Shown piece by piece: positions 48,263 to 57,485 of a stretch of DNA of 64,000 bases. The notes below the pieces were generated by a model. It made no database searches. It was not told the DNA's origin and saw nothing but the letters and a program-made list of their open reading frames with translations. The stretch's first letter is position 1. Every line of letters begins with the position of its first letter. The stretch is from the NCBI GenBank assembly GCA_963797605.1, contig CAWCPX010000009.1:434001-498000 (forward strand). Reading direction: 5' to 3'. This stretch comes from DASQPR01 sp963797605. GTDB taxonomy: Bacteria; Actinomycetota; Actinomycetes; Mycobacteriales; Micromonosporaceae. Both the position numbers and the translations under genes were made by a program.

Positions 48263-48800
48263 CGCCAACGCAATTACTCCCAGGGCTTACTAGCCCTGGT
48301 GAAGGCTCATGAAGCCGCCGCAGCGTACGGCCGAGATTCCACGCGTACGCGCGCTGAGCCAACGGCACCATCGGGCCGCCGATCTTCGCGATCCGGCTCG
48401 CCGGGCGGCTGAACGCGCGCACCTCGAACCACACATCGCCGTCGGCGTCCCGCGAGACGAAGAACGCCTCCTCGCCATGCTCGGGGTGACCGGGCAGCGT
48501 GCCGTAGGCGAAGCCGCGTCGCTCCCCCGTTTCGGAGACGGCCACGACCCGGCACGGGCCCACGAGGCGCAGCGGTCCGACGCCCGCGATCACCGTCACC
48601 ACCGCACCGGGCACCGCTCGGGCCGTGTCGGTGCGGACCCGCAGGCCGGCGGCGCGATGCACGGCGAACGTGAGCACGGCGGTCGCCGCCTCGTCCAGCG
48701 ATACCGCCCCGACGCGCCGCCGGTAACGCAGGTGGTTGTAGCCGGCCGGCATCGGCAGAGACTCGGTGGCGCCGACTTCGGCGTAGGTCAGCGCGTCCAT
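48258..48800 (-). CDS. DUF1990 family protein
   Basis: 180 residues. The ATG at 48800 has GGAGG five bases upstream. LTYAEVGATESLPMPAGYNH, LRYRRRVGAVSLDEAATAVL, RTDTARAVPGAVVTVIAGVG, GFAYGTLPGHPEHGEEAFFV and VWFEVRAFSRPASRIAKIGG, the complete DUF1990 domain. The family is widespread in actinomycetes and plants with no established reaction; the fold is related to START-like lipid-binding proteins only by prediction. It ends just before the TetR-exporter operon on the same strand and may share read-through transcription. Confidence 0.85.
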   Translation of the reverse strand: MDALTYAEVGATESLPMPAGYNHLRYRRRVGAVSLDEAATAVLTFAVHRAAGLRVRTDTARAVPGAVVTVIAGVGPLRLVGPCRVVAVSETGERRGFAYGTLPGHPEHGEEAFFVSRDADGDVWFEVRAFSRPASRIAKIGGPMVPLAQRAYAWNLGRTLRRLHEPSPGLVSPGSNCVGE

Positions 48801-48963
48801 GGCGTCCTCCGGGTGACGGGTGGCGGCACCCATTGTCGCGCCCGAGGCCGCCCGAGCACGACCGCACTGTCGGTGCCCTCTTGATCTCATCGCGTATCCT
48901 GCGAGGCTTGCCCCCCGACAATGATCTTCATATCTCGAACCTCGACACGTTTCTGGAGCGGCC

Positions 48964-50199
48964 ATGCCCGCGAAGTCCGACAAACCACCGAAACCGGCGA
49001 AGCCGGATAAACCCACAAAAGCTAACAAAGCTCTGGAGGGAACGAAGCCTCCGAAGACGAAGAAACGCAGGAGCCCGATCTGGACGAAGCTCGTGATGGT
49101 GCTCGGTTGCCTGTTGGTGGTCGCTGGCGGAGGCGCGATCATCCTGGTAGACGACGCGGTACACACGATCAACAAGGCGATTCCGCAGAAGGATCTGCTC
49201 GGCGACCAGGTCGCCACGAATCCCCAGGGTCACGTCGACATCACCGGCGCCATCAACATCCTGCTCGTCGGGCTCGACACCCGGCCGGACAACATCCTCG
49301 GCACCCGCTCGGACACGATCATCATCGCCCACATTCCGGCGTCCCACGATCAGATCTATCTGGCCTCGATTCCGCGCGACACGGAGGTGCCGATCCCGGC
49401 GTTCCCGAAGACGCACTTCCTCGGTGACACCGAGAAGATCAACGGTGCGTTCCAGCACGGCAGTTCATCGGGCGGCGGCCTCGCCGGCGGTTTCCAGTTG
49501 CTCGCCGCGACGATCAAGCTCAACTGGAAGATCTCGTTCCAGGCCGCGGTGCTCGTCAACTTCAGCGGCTTCACCGACATCGTGCGGGCGCTCGGCACCG
49601 TGCGGATGTACGTCGACGTGAAGACGACATCGATCCACCACGGCTTCACGACCGTCAACGGGGTGAAGACGGCCGCGAAACCGTTCGTTCTCAACAGCGA
49701 CGGCACCATCAACCACTCGGTGCACGGTGTCACCCCGGTCGTCTACACCGTCGGCTACCACGACCTCACCGCGTACGAGGCGCTCGACTACGTCCGCCAA
49801 CGCGACGGCCTTCCCAACGCCGACTACGACCGGGAGCGACATCAGCAGCAGTTCATCGCGGCCGTACTGAAGGAGCTCTACCAGCGGGGTCTCAACGATC
49901 CGACGAAGTTGTCGTCCTTCATCGCGCCGCTGGGCAACGCGTTCACCTGCTCCTGCAGCAATATCGCGCTCAGCGACTGGATCTTCGCGCTCAAGGCCAT
50001 CAGCCCGGCCGGGCTCATCATGATCAAGACGAACAACGGCACCTACAACACGAAGTACGTCAAGCAGGGCGGCCTGACCCTCGACGAAGAGGTGCTGTCG
50101 CCGGTCAGCGAGGCGCTGTTCGCGTCGATCCGCACCGACACCGTCTCGGATTTCCTCTCCGCGCATCCCGACTGGATCATCCCGAACCACAGTTCGTGA
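48964..50199 (+). CDS. LCP (LytR-CpsA-Psr) family cell-envelope glycopolymer transferase
   Basis: 411 residues. A Lys/Pro-rich cytoplasmic head (KSDKPPKPAKPDKPTKANKA), one membrane helix (LVMVLGCLLVVAGGGAIILV), then the extracellular LCP domain: NILLVGLDTRPDNILGTRSD, TIIIAHIPASHDQIYLASIP with RDTEVPIPAF, KINGAFQHG, and the terminal RQRDGLPNADYDRERHQQQF. These Arg and Asp residues bind the polyprenyl-pyrophosphate donor. The enzyme attaches teichoic acid, arabinogalactan or similar polymers to peptidoglycan. A CDP-glycerol transferase gene at 57.4 kb is a possible pathway partner. A single gene, complete, with its own promoter region upstream. Confidence 0.9.
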   Translation: MPAKSDKPPKPAKPDKPTKANKALEGTKPPKTKKRRSPIWTKLVMVLGCLLVVAGGGAIILVDDAVHTINKAIPQKDLLGDQVATNPQGHVDITGAINILLVGLDTRPDNILGTRSDTIIIAHIPASHDQIYLASIPRDTEVPIPAFPKTHFLGDTEKINGAFQHGSSSGGGLAGGFQLLAATIKLNWKISFQAAVLVNFSGFTDIVRALGTVRMYVDVKTTSIHHGFTTVNGVKTAAKPFVLNSDGTINHSVHGVTPVVYTVGYHDLTAYEALDYVRQRDGLPNADYDRERHQQQFIAAVLKELYQRGLNDPTKLSSFIAPLGNAFTCSCSNIALSDWIFALKAISPAGLIMIKTNNGTYNTKYVKQGGLTLDEEVLSPVSEALFASIRTDTVSDFLSAHPDWIIPNHSS

Positions 50200-50284
50200 C
50201 CGCGACCGACCACAGTCGACACGGCCGATCCGGTGCGCGCGGATCGGCCGTAACGGCGGCGATGCCACGATCTAACCTGTAGCG

Positions 50285-51532
50285 ATGTACGCCGTCATCG
50301 ATCTGGAAACCACCGGCCTCAACCCGCGGCGGCACGACCGCATCGTCGAGATCGCCATCGTGCACGTCGACGACGCGGGCGATATCACCACGGAGTGGTG
50401 CTCGCTGGTCAACCCGCAGCGCGACCTCGGCCCGCAGCGGATCCACGGCATCCGGGCCGCCGACGCCCGCCGCGCGCCGACGTTCGCGCAACTGGCGCCA
50501 CAGATCAGCGACCTGCTGCGGGGCCGAGTCCTCGTGGCCCACAACGTCGCGTTCGACGCACCGTTCCTGGACCACCAGTTCGGCCAGATCGGCCACGAGA
50601 CACCGATTCGTAGCGCTGACAATCTCTGCACGATGCTGCTGGCGGCGACGTTCCTGCCCACCTCGGGCCGCAGCCTGGCCGCGTGCTGCGCGACCGCCGG
50701 CATCTCCCTGCAGAACGCACATTGCGCGCTCGACGACGCTCGGGCCGCCGCTGAACTGCTCGGCCGCTACCTGCGCACCGACCACGCGCAGTCACCCGAC
50801 TGGACGGCGCTGTCCGCGGCGGCCGCCCGCGCCGTGTGGCCACCGGCCGGGGCGACGTTCCCGGAGACCCGGCGGTCCGACCCGGACGCCACCGGAGAAC
50901 ACTTCCTCTCCCGCCTGGTGCACCGCCTCCCCCGGGTCACCGAACCACCGCAGGCGGACACCTACCTGGCGCTGCTCGACCGGGCGCTGATCGATCGCCG
51001 CATCTCCGCCACCGAGTCCGACGCCTTGGTCGCTCTGGCCACGGAACTCGATCTCAGCGCTGCCGACGTCGTCGACCTGCATCGCGGCTACCTGGCCGAC
51101 CTCGCCGACGCGGCCACCGAGGTGACCGCATCCGAGCGCGCCGATCTCGCCGCCGTCGCGGCCCTGCTCGGACTTCCGCCCGCGGCGGTCGACGAAGCGC
51201 TTGCCCGGGCCGGCGCGGCTTCGTCCGTCCCCCGCCAGCCCCGCCCGCGATGGAGCCTCTCAATCGGCGACGTCGTCGTGTTCACCGGCGAGACCGCCGA
51301 GCCCCGGCAGATCTGGGAAGACCGGGCCCGGGCGGCCGGCCTGCGGGTCGAGGAGGTCGTCGGCGGCGATACGCGCGTCGTCGTCGCCGCTGACGTCGAC
51401 ACCATGTCCGTCAAGGCCCGTAAGGCTCACGCCGTCGGCGTTCCGGTCATTGATCCGGCGACGTTTCTGCAGATGGTGGCGGCGGCCCGCGGGGTTGCGC
51501 CACGACCGTCAGGTGACACCATAACGACGTGA
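50285..51532 (+). CDS. DnaQ-like 3'-5' exonuclease with C-terminal BRCT domain
   Basis: 415 residues. DEDDh exonuclease: MYAVIDLETTGLNPRRHDRI (Asp6, Glu8), IHGIRAADARRAPTFAQLAP, VAHNVAFDAPFLDHQF and NAHCALDDARAAAELLGRYL supply the four acidic residues and the His. Residues about 180-320 are helical, with a TerB-like feel (ALLDRALIDRRISATESDAL, ATELDLSAADVVDLHRGYLA). A BRCT-like domain ends the protein (GDVVVFTGETAEPRQIWEDR, AVGVPVIDPATFLQMV). It probably trims DNA or RNA 3' ends in repair, as the actinomycete epsilon-like proteins do; the exact role is unknown. The stop overlaps the next gene's GTG. Confidence 0.87.
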   Translation: MYAVIDLETTGLNPRRHDRIVEIAIVHVDDAGDITTEWCSLVNPQRDLGPQRIHGIRAADARRAPTFAQLAPQISDLLRGRVLVAHNVAFDAPFLDHQFGQIGHETPIRSADNLCTMLLAATFLPTSGRSLAACCATAGISLQNAHCALDDARAAAELLGRYLRTDHAQSPDWTALSAAAARAVWPPAGATFPETRRSDPDATGEHFLSRLVHRLPRVTEPPQADTYLALLDRALIDRRISATESDALVALATELDLSAADVVDLHRGYLADLADAATEVTASERADLAAVAALLGLPPAAVDEALARAGAASSVPRQPRPRWSLSIGDVVVFTGETAEPRQIWEDRARAAGLRVEEVVGGDTRVVVAADVDTMSVKARKAHAVGVPVIDPATFLQMVAAARGVAPRPSGDTITT

Positions 51533-52104
51533 CCGAGCCGTCCCCGCCCCCGAAGCCGGCGAACCGTGCCGTGACCAAGGCGCTGACCGGCTGGTCCTCG
51601 TTCCGCCGGCACGAGTTGTCGGCGCTCGCCGCCACACTGCGGCACGTCGCCGAGAGCAGCGATCCGGGCACACACGGCCACGGCGTCGAGATCGTCGTCG
51701 AATCGCCAGCGCTGCGCTGGTGGCAACGCGTACGCGACCGGAGCCCCCGTGACCGGGCCCGGATCGCGGTAACCGGCGAGGCGGGCGTGACCGGCTACCC
51801 GATCCACGTCCGGCTCGTGACCGGCATCGGCGCCGACGCGGTGCGGCGGGTCGACCGGCGCGACCGGTGGGCCACGAGCGTGACCACCGTGGCACCGCCC
51901 GACGGCAGCCCGGCGGCCGGGGCACATCCGGCCGGCGGCGAGGCGATTCTCATGCTCAAACGCGGCACCCGGCCGCACTACGACGTGGCCGACGCCGCCG
52001 CCGAGGTCGCGGCCGGCACGGTGGCCGCGCTCGACGATCTGCACCCGTTCTCACCGAGCAAGGGCTGGCGGTTCACCGTCGATCGGGAGGTACGACGGCA
52101 CTGA
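51529..52104 (+). CDS. protein of unknown function coupled to the exonuclease
   Basis: 191 residues from a GTG that overlaps the exonuclease stop (GTGA). I do not recognise a family. There is no signal peptide or membrane segment. Central strands such as HGVEIVVESPALRWWQRVRD, VTGYPIHVRLVTGIGADAVR and GEAILMLKRGTRPHYDV suggest a small alpha/beta domain. The C-terminal SPSKGWRFTVDREVRRH is basic. Tight coupling to the exonuclease suggests a joint role (inference). Its last 32 bases overlap the convergent GGDEF-EAL gene. Confidence 0.65.
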   Translation: MTEPSPPPKPANRAVTKALTGWSSFRRHELSALAATLRHVAESSDPGTHGHGVEIVVESPALRWWQRVRDRSPRDRARIAVTGEAGVTGYPIHVRLVTGIGADAVRRVDRRDRWATSVTTVAPPDGSPAAGAHPAGGEAILMLKRGTRPHYDVADAAAEVAAGTVAALDDLHPFSPSKGWRFTVDREVRRH

Positions 52105-55100
52105 GATCATGCGACGTCCGGGCGGCCGCGGACCAGTCGGCCGCCTTCCCGATCGGCATGGCGGCCGCGAACAGGTGCCCCTGCCCGAACCGGAATCCGA
52201 CGTCGAGCAGCACCGACCGCACGCTCTCGGTCTCGATTCCCTCCGCGATCAGGTCGATGCTCAGGTCACGGGTGACGGACAGGACCGCGCGCAGCAGTAC
52301 CCGGGCCCGTTCGGCTACGGTGCCACCCTCGTCGATGTTCTCGAGGAACGAGCGGTCGAGTTTCGCGATGTCGATCACCGGATGGCGTAGGTAGCTGAGA
52401 GACGCGTACCCGGTGCCGTAGTCGTCGATGGCGATGCGTACGCCACGGTCGCGCAGCCGCCCGAGGTCCGTCCACATCGGATCGTTGTCCCGCACGAGCT
52501 GACGTTCGGTGATCTCGACGACGAACCGGCTCGGGTCCAGCCCGCTGCGGTGCAACCGTTCCATCACCCGGGCCGGGAAGTCGGGCTGGACGAGTTGCAC
52601 GGCGGCGACGTTCACGCTCACGTACGGGGCCGGCGAACCGGTGAACGTGACCGCCTCGGTGAGCGCGTGTTCCATGACCCAGTCGCCCAGTTGCGCGATG
52701 AGCCCGGTCTGCTCCGCCACCGTCACGATGTCGGAGATGGGAATCCGCCCGTAGCGGGGATGGTCCCACCGCAGCAGTGCCTCGAACCCGCGCGGCAGGC
52801 CGGTCGCCAGCTCGACGATCGGTTGGTACTGCATGTGCAGACCCAGCGCGTCCGGCAGTGGTGTCTCGGCGACCACGTCGCCGCCTGCCGCCGCGGGATG
52901 CGGCCGCAGCACCCGTTCGAGTTCCGACCTGAGGTCGCCACTGCGCCGCTGCGGGCTCTGCATCGCCGGGTCGTACGGTCGCCAGCTGCCCTTTCCGGCC
53001 GCCTTCGCCGCGTAGAGAGCCGTGTCGGCGCGGCGCAGCAGCACGTCGTACTCCTCGGCGGTCTGCGCCGTCGCCAGGCCCACGCTGGCCCGGCAGTCCA
53101 CCGGGATCCCGCCGATGCGGGCCGGTTCGGCCAGCGTGGCGGTGATCCGGCGGGCCACGGCCTCGGCCGGTGCCACAGTCTCCAGGCCGAGCAGGAGCAC
53201 CGCGAACTCGTCGCCGCCGAGCCGCGCGCCCAGGTCCTCCCGGCGCAGGCAGGAGCGGATGCGCTGCGCCGAGATGACGAGCACGGCGTCGCCGACGTCG
53301 TGGCCGAGCGAGTCGTTGATCACCTTGAAGTCGTCGAGGTCGATGAAGAGCACCGCGGTCAGATGGTTGCCGGCCGACCGACGGGCCATCCGCAATTCAT
53401 CGCGGAACAGTTCGGCGTTGGCCAGGCCGGTCAGACCGTCGTGCGACACGCGGTACGTCAGCACGTCCTGCTCGCGTTCGCTCTCCCGGACCCGGTCGGC
53501 GAGGTCGATGCGGTCCAACGCGATCGCGGCCTGTTCCGCGAGGTCGGTGAGCACGTCTTCGAGGTCGGCGAGTTCCGCCGTCTCGGCCGTGAACACGACG
53601 TCCCGGCGGTCACGCGCGATCGAGCGGACGGTCGGCCGTCGCGTGCCCATGCCACCGATGTCTCCCCGCTTCCGCGTGCCGTGCACGATCGCGTCGACGA
53701 CGCTGTCGGTGACCGGGACGCTGTCGGTGACCGGGACGCTGTCGGTGACCGAGGCGGCCGGGCCCGTGGTCGGGGCGAGCGCAGCCGGGGGCTGCGGCAC
53801 GTTGACGGCGGCCTGGCCACCATCGCTGACATGCCGGACGCGGCGCCGCTGCGGCACGACACCGCGGCCCACCGGCCGGTCGACCTCCGGGCCGGCGGCG
53901 ACCACACCGGCAACCGGGGCCACAGCGGCCGACTCAGATCCGTTGACCCCACCGGTCGCCGCCGATCCTAGACCGGCCGCACCCGACCCGGGCACCGTCG
54001 GCCCGGGCCCCGTCGGCCCCGCGTCCAGCGGATTCGCCGCGGCGGGCCTGCCGTCGAACCGCCGGCTTGCGCCCGGGTCCGCGGCGATCAGTGGACCGGG
54101 CCCGACCGCCGTCGGCGCCGACTGGCACAGGCCGCGGATCCCGATCGGCAGCCGTAGCACCCCGATGCCGTGGCTCGACGAGATGGGCGGCAACTCGTCC
54201 GGGCGGGCCACGTGCGCGCCGATGCGCACGCTCGCCGGACCGCCGGAGGTCACCAGCGCCGCCAGTGCCGAGTTCAGGCTCGCGACCACGTCCTTCGCCG
54301 TCATGGCCAGGCCGAGTTGCCGGGTGGTGCGCGCGATCACGTCCAGCCGGCGCAGCGTGCGCCAGTGGTCTCGCGCGGCCAGAGCCAGGCGCGCGACGAC
54401 GAGCGCGGCGATCACGAAGCCGACGACGGCGGCCGCCAGCGGCCGGTCGACCGGGCCGCCCGTGGCCTCGGCGAGCAGCACCGACGGCACCACGAGGAGC
54501 GCCAGCGCGAGCGCGGCGACGCCGGCGAAACCGAGGCCACGCCGGGGCGACGGGGTGCCGCGTTTCTTCACACGGGGTGCGAGCGCGGCCCCGCCGCACA
54601 GTGCGAGGAACAGGAGGGTGAACAAGTCGATCACGGCGCCGGACGACCAGGTACCGCGCACGAGCGCCCGCCCGTAGTAGAGATTGGCGATGAACAACAG
54701 GACCACACCGACACCGAGCAGCCACGCGCCCACGAAATGCCGCCAGGTCACGACCAGGCGGGCCGCGGCGGCGACCACGAGCACGTCGGCGGCCCAGATC
54801 GTGATGCCGATGGTCTTTTCGAAGCTCGACAGCGAGGAGTGGACCATGGTCGGGTAGACGAACGCGGTCCACAGCACGAGAGTGCCGGCGAGGCTGAGCG
54901 CACCGACTTCGACGGTCGCGCGCAGGTCGCTTTTCGGCGAGTGCGCCAGGCTCAGCCAGATCACACCGATGGCCAGCAGCGGGTACGCGATCACGGTGAG
55001 GATGTCCGGCGGCGAGGGGAACGGTGTCGAGCTTCCCGCTCCCGTCGCCGTTCGCACGATCTCGCCGACAGTGAGGAGCACGATGGCGACGGCAATCAGG

Positions 55101-55285
55101 AGCCAGGCCCCACGGCGGAACGAACCTCGCACCACCGCGGCCCAGATCACCATCGAAGCCGACGTGAAACCGATCGCTGCTTCGACGCCTACTCGGATCG
55201 GCGGAACGAATAAACCCACGACGATGAGCACACACACCGACGCTGCGTAGATCCACCGAGCGCGGTGCACCATGGGTCGAATCAT
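52073..55285 (-). CDS. membrane-bound diguanylate cyclase/phosphodiesterase (GGDEF-EAL) with split GAF-like domain
   Basis: 1070 residues from MIRPMVHRARWIYAASVCVL. Residues 1-300 hold about ten membrane helices. About 310-370 and 555-590 look like the two halves of a GAF-type domain (TRQLGLAMTAKDVVASLNSA; ELADLEDVLTDLAEQAAIAL). Between them lies an Ala/Pro/Gly-rich insert that includes a three-fold VTDSVP repeat. GGDEF near residue 690 is intact (FIDLDDFKVINDSLGHDVGD, RREDLGARLGGDEFAV, with the RxxD inhibition site). EAL from about 810: GFEALLRWDHPRYGRI, VEITERQLV, IDDYGTGYASLSYL, KLDRSFLEN and EGIETESV keep the metal and catalytic residues. It should make and degrade c-di-GMP. The open frame continues upstream into lpd, but that part is not this protein. 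Confidence 0.88.
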   Translation of the reverse strand: MIRPMVHRARWIYAASVCVLIVVGLFVPPIRVGVEAAIGFTSASMVIWAAVVRGSFRRGAWLLIAVAIVLLTVGEIVRTATGAGSSTPFPSPPDILTVIAYPLLAIGVIWLSLAHSPKSDLRATVEVGALSLAGTLVLWTAFVYPTMVHSSLSSFEKTIGITIWAADVLVVAAAARLVVTWRHFVGAWLLGVGVVLLFIANLYYGRALVRGTWSSGAVIDLFTLLFLALCGGAALAPRVKKRGTPSPRRGLGFAGVAALALALLVVPSVLLAEATGGPVDRPLAAAVVGFVIAALVVARLALAARDHWRTLRRLDVIARTTRQLGLAMTAKDVVASLNSALAALVTSGGPASVRIGAHVARPDELPPISSSHGIGVLRLPIGIRGLCQSAPTAVGPGPLIAADPGASRRFDGRPAAANPLDAGPTGPGPTVPGSGAAGLGSAATGGVNGSESAAVAPVAGVVAAGPEVDRPVGRGVVPQRRRVRHVSDGGQAAVNVPQPPAALAPTTGPAASVTDSVPVTDSVPVTDSVVDAIVHGTRKRGDIGGMGTRRPTVRSIARDRRDVVFTAETAELADLEDVLTDLAEQAAIALDRIDLADRVRESEREQDVLTYRVSHDGLTGLANAELFRDELRMARRSAGNHLTAVLFIDLDDFKVINDSLGHDVGDAVLVISAQRIRSCLRREDLGARLGGDEFAVLLLGLETVAPAEAVARRITATLAEPARIGGIPVDCRASVGLATAQTAEEYDVLLRRADTALYAAKAAGKGSWRPYDPAMQSPQRRSGDLRSELERVLRPHPAAAGGDVVAETPLPDALGLHMQYQPIVELATGLPRGFEALLRWDHPRYGRIPISDIVTVAEQTGLIAQLGDWVMEHALTEAVTFTGSPAPYVSVNVAAVQLVQPDFPARVMERLHRSGLDPSRFVVEITERQLVRDNDPMWTDLGRLRDRGVRIAIDDYGTGYASLSYLRHPVIDIAKLDRSFLENIDEGGTVAERARVLLRAVLSVTRDLSIDLIAEGIETESVRSVLLDVGFRFGQGHLFAAAMPIGKAADWSAAARTSHDLSAVVPPDRR
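53702..53755. repeat. three tandem 18-bp repeats inside the GGDEF-EAL gene
   Basis: ACGCTGTCGGTGACCGGG occurs twice in a row and a third time with one change near the end. On the coding strand it encodes VTDSVP repeats in the low-complexity insert. The 18-bp unit keeps the frame, so the copy number can change without breaking the gene. Confidence 0.85.
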
Positions 55286-55317
55286 ATGCGCGCGACAGGG
55301 GCGGCCCGTGCGGGCTT

Positions 55318-56727
55318 TCAGAAGTTGATCATGTGGCCGGTGAGACCGTGCATCGCCTCCTTCACCGCCTCGCCGAGCGTCGGGTGGGCGTGGACGTTCC
55401 GGGACAGCTCGATGTCCCGTGAGGTCCCATTTCTGGGCCAGGGTCAGCTCCGGCAGCAGTTCGGTGACGTCCGGGCCGATCAGGTGGCCGCCGAGCAGTT
55501 CGCCGGTCGCCCGGTCCGCGAGCAGTTTGACGAAACCGGCCGTTTCGCCCAGGCCGTGCGCCTTGCCGTTCGCCGTGAACGGGAACGACGCGACCTTCAC
55601 GTCGAAGCCCTTGCTCCCGCGCCTGCGCCTCGGTCCAGCCGAAACTCGCGATCTGCGGCTGGCAGTACGTGGCTCGCGGGATCATCGTGAAGTCGAGTTC
55701 CATCGTCTCGGCGCCCGCGATCGTCTCGGCCGCGACCACGCCCATCGCCTCGGCCGCGTGCGCGAGCATCAGCTGCGCGGTCACGTCGCCGATCGCGAAG
55801 ATGTGCGGTGCGCTCGTGCGGCCGCGCCCGTCAACGGCGATCGCGCCGCGGTCGGTCGTGGTCACGCCCGTCGTCTCGAGGCCGTAGCCGGTGATGTTCG
55901 GGGCGAAGCCGATCGCCTGCAGCACCTTGTCGGCCCGCCGGGTCTCGCTGACGCCGCCCCGGGAAAACGTGACGTCGACACCGCCGGCGTCCTCCGCGAT
56001 CCGCTCGACGCGCGCGCCGGTCAGCACCTCGATGCCCATCCGCGCGTAGCGTCGGGCCAGTTCCGCGCTGACCTCGCTCGTCTTCGAGGGGCACGATCCG
56101 GTCGAGGAATTCGACGATGGTCACCTTCACGCCGTAGTTGTGCAGCACGTAGGCGAACTCGACGCCGATCGCGCCGGCACCGGCGATGATGATGCTCGCC
56201 GGCAACTCGCCGGAGAGGATCTGCTCCTCGTAGGTCACGACTCGCTCGGAGCGCGCGGTGCCGGGCAGCAGCCGAGCCTTCGCGCCGGTCGCGATGATCG
56301 CGTGGTCGAACGTGAGCTCGGTGCTCCTGCCGTCGGGGCGGTCGACCGACATCGAATGTGGCCCGGTGAACGTACCCCTGGCGTCGAATTCTCTGATCTT
56401 GTTCTTTTTCATCAGGAACCGCACGCCCTTGGCCCGGCCGTCGGCGACTTTGCGGCTGCGCGCGAACGCGACCCCGTAGTCGAAAGTGACGTCGCCGGAG
56501 ATGCCGAACGTCGCGGCCTCCTTGGTGAAGATGTGCGCGAGTTCCGCGTTGCGCAGCAGCGCTTTGGAGGGGATGCAGCCGACGTTGAGGCAGACGCCGC
56601 CCCAGTATTTCTCCTCGACGATCGCCACCGTCTTGCCGAGTTGAGCCGCGCGGATCGCCGCGACATAACCGCCGGGCCCGGCGCCCAGCACCGCGACATC
56701 GACGTGTCCACCGGCGGCATCAGCCAT
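55318..56727 (-). CDS. lpdA: dihydrolipoyl dehydrogenase (E3), two or three frameshifts
   Basis: About 469 residues. The ATG at 56727 follows GGAG at good spacing. FAD motif VDVAVLGAGPGGYVAAIRAA, redox-active disulfide GGVCLNVGCIPSKAL (Cys46, Cys51), NAD motif ASIIIAGAGAIGVEFAYVL. After a shift near 56090, VTFSRGGVSETRRADKVLQA, IGFAPNITGYGLETTGV and FAIGDVTAQLMLAHAAEAMG follow. After another near 55615, the dimer domain ANGKAHGLGETAGFVKLL and GGHLIGPDVTELLPELTLAQ. The active-site His segment HAHPTLGEAVKEAMHG and the end at 55318 appear only after a third shift near 55430. It reoxidises lipoamide in 2-oxoacid dehydrogenase complexes. No E1/E2 genes are nearby. Confidence 0.87.
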
Positions 56728-56840
56728 CGCTCACTCCTCATAAGGGTCAAACACACCGTTAATGCGCGATCTGCCGTCTCCCGGCCCCCGTCGGCGCCGT
56801 TGGCACCTTCGTGGGAACACAGTCAACAGCTCAAACGATC

Positions 56841-57485
56841 ATGCCTCCCAGGGTACGGACATCCGGCGACCGTGCCGGTGATGTACGCCATGCCCGCGTA
56901 CCCGTGCTCGACGGCTTGCGGCTCGTGGCAGCGCTGATGGTCGTGTCCTACCACTACATCGCGCGCGGCGACGCCTGGAGCGCCCGGGCACCGCACGGAT
57001 TCCCGCTGCCGATCTATCGGGCCGGCGAGTACGGCTTCCTCGGCGTCGAACTGTTCTTCCTGATCAGCGGTTTCGTCATCGGCATCAGCTCGATCGACCG
57101 GGGCGTCGGCGACTTCTTCATCGCGCGCGTCGTGCGGCTCGCCGTCGGCTGGCGCTGGCTCACCGTGGCCGGCAGCCTCACCTACCCGCTCTACCTGCTG
57201 CATCAGCACATCGGCTGGGCGATCATCGACGAGCTGCAGCACCGGATGTCGCCGCCACTGCTCGTCGGCCTGGTGCTGACGGCGATGCTCGGCCTGGCAT
57301 GGCTGGTGCATCGCTACGTCGAGCGTCCGCTCGCGGCCCGCATGCGCGTGATGCTGCGGGCCGCGACGGCCGGTCATGCCGCCCGGCGGACGGTCGAGAT
57401 CGGCGGCCGGGACCTCGGCACGCCACCGCGACGACCTCCGACCCGTCAGGCCGCGACCGTGGTCGGGTCCGGTGTCAACACGTAG
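56841..57485 (+). CDS. acyltransferase-3 (OafA-like) membrane protein with large internal deletion
   Basis: 214 residues, where the family usually has about 350-400. The N-terminus is typical: RVPVLDGLRLVAALMVVSYH with the catalytic His, GEYGFLGVELFFLISGFVIG and DFFIARVVRL. The sequence then jumps straight to WLTVAGSLTYPLYLLHQHIG and WLVHRYVERPLAARM, which normally form the last two helices. The five or six middle helices are missing in one clean, in-frame step at about residue 100. The product is probably inactive. An upstream GTG at 56811 is an alternative start. Its end overlaps the convergent CDP-glycerol transferase gene by 40 bases. Confidence 0.75.
   Translation: MPPRVRTSGDRAGDVRHARVPVLDGLRLVAALMVVSYHYIARGDAWSARAPHGFPLPIYRAGEYGFLGVELFFLISGFVIGISSIDRGVGDFFIARVVRLAVGWRWLTVAGSLTYPLYLLHQHIGWAIIDELQHRMSPPLLVGLVLTAMLGLAWLVHRYVERPLAARMRVMLRAATAGHAARRTVEIGGRDLGTPPRRPPTRQAATVVGSGVNT

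Noticed and set aside
52073..55600. A 1175-residue fusion of dihydrolipoyl dehydrogenase C-terminus with the GGDEF-EAL protein
   Set aside because: The upstream 105 residues belong to lpdA in a shifted frame; the GGDEF-EAL protein has its own ATG at 55285 right before its first membrane helix.
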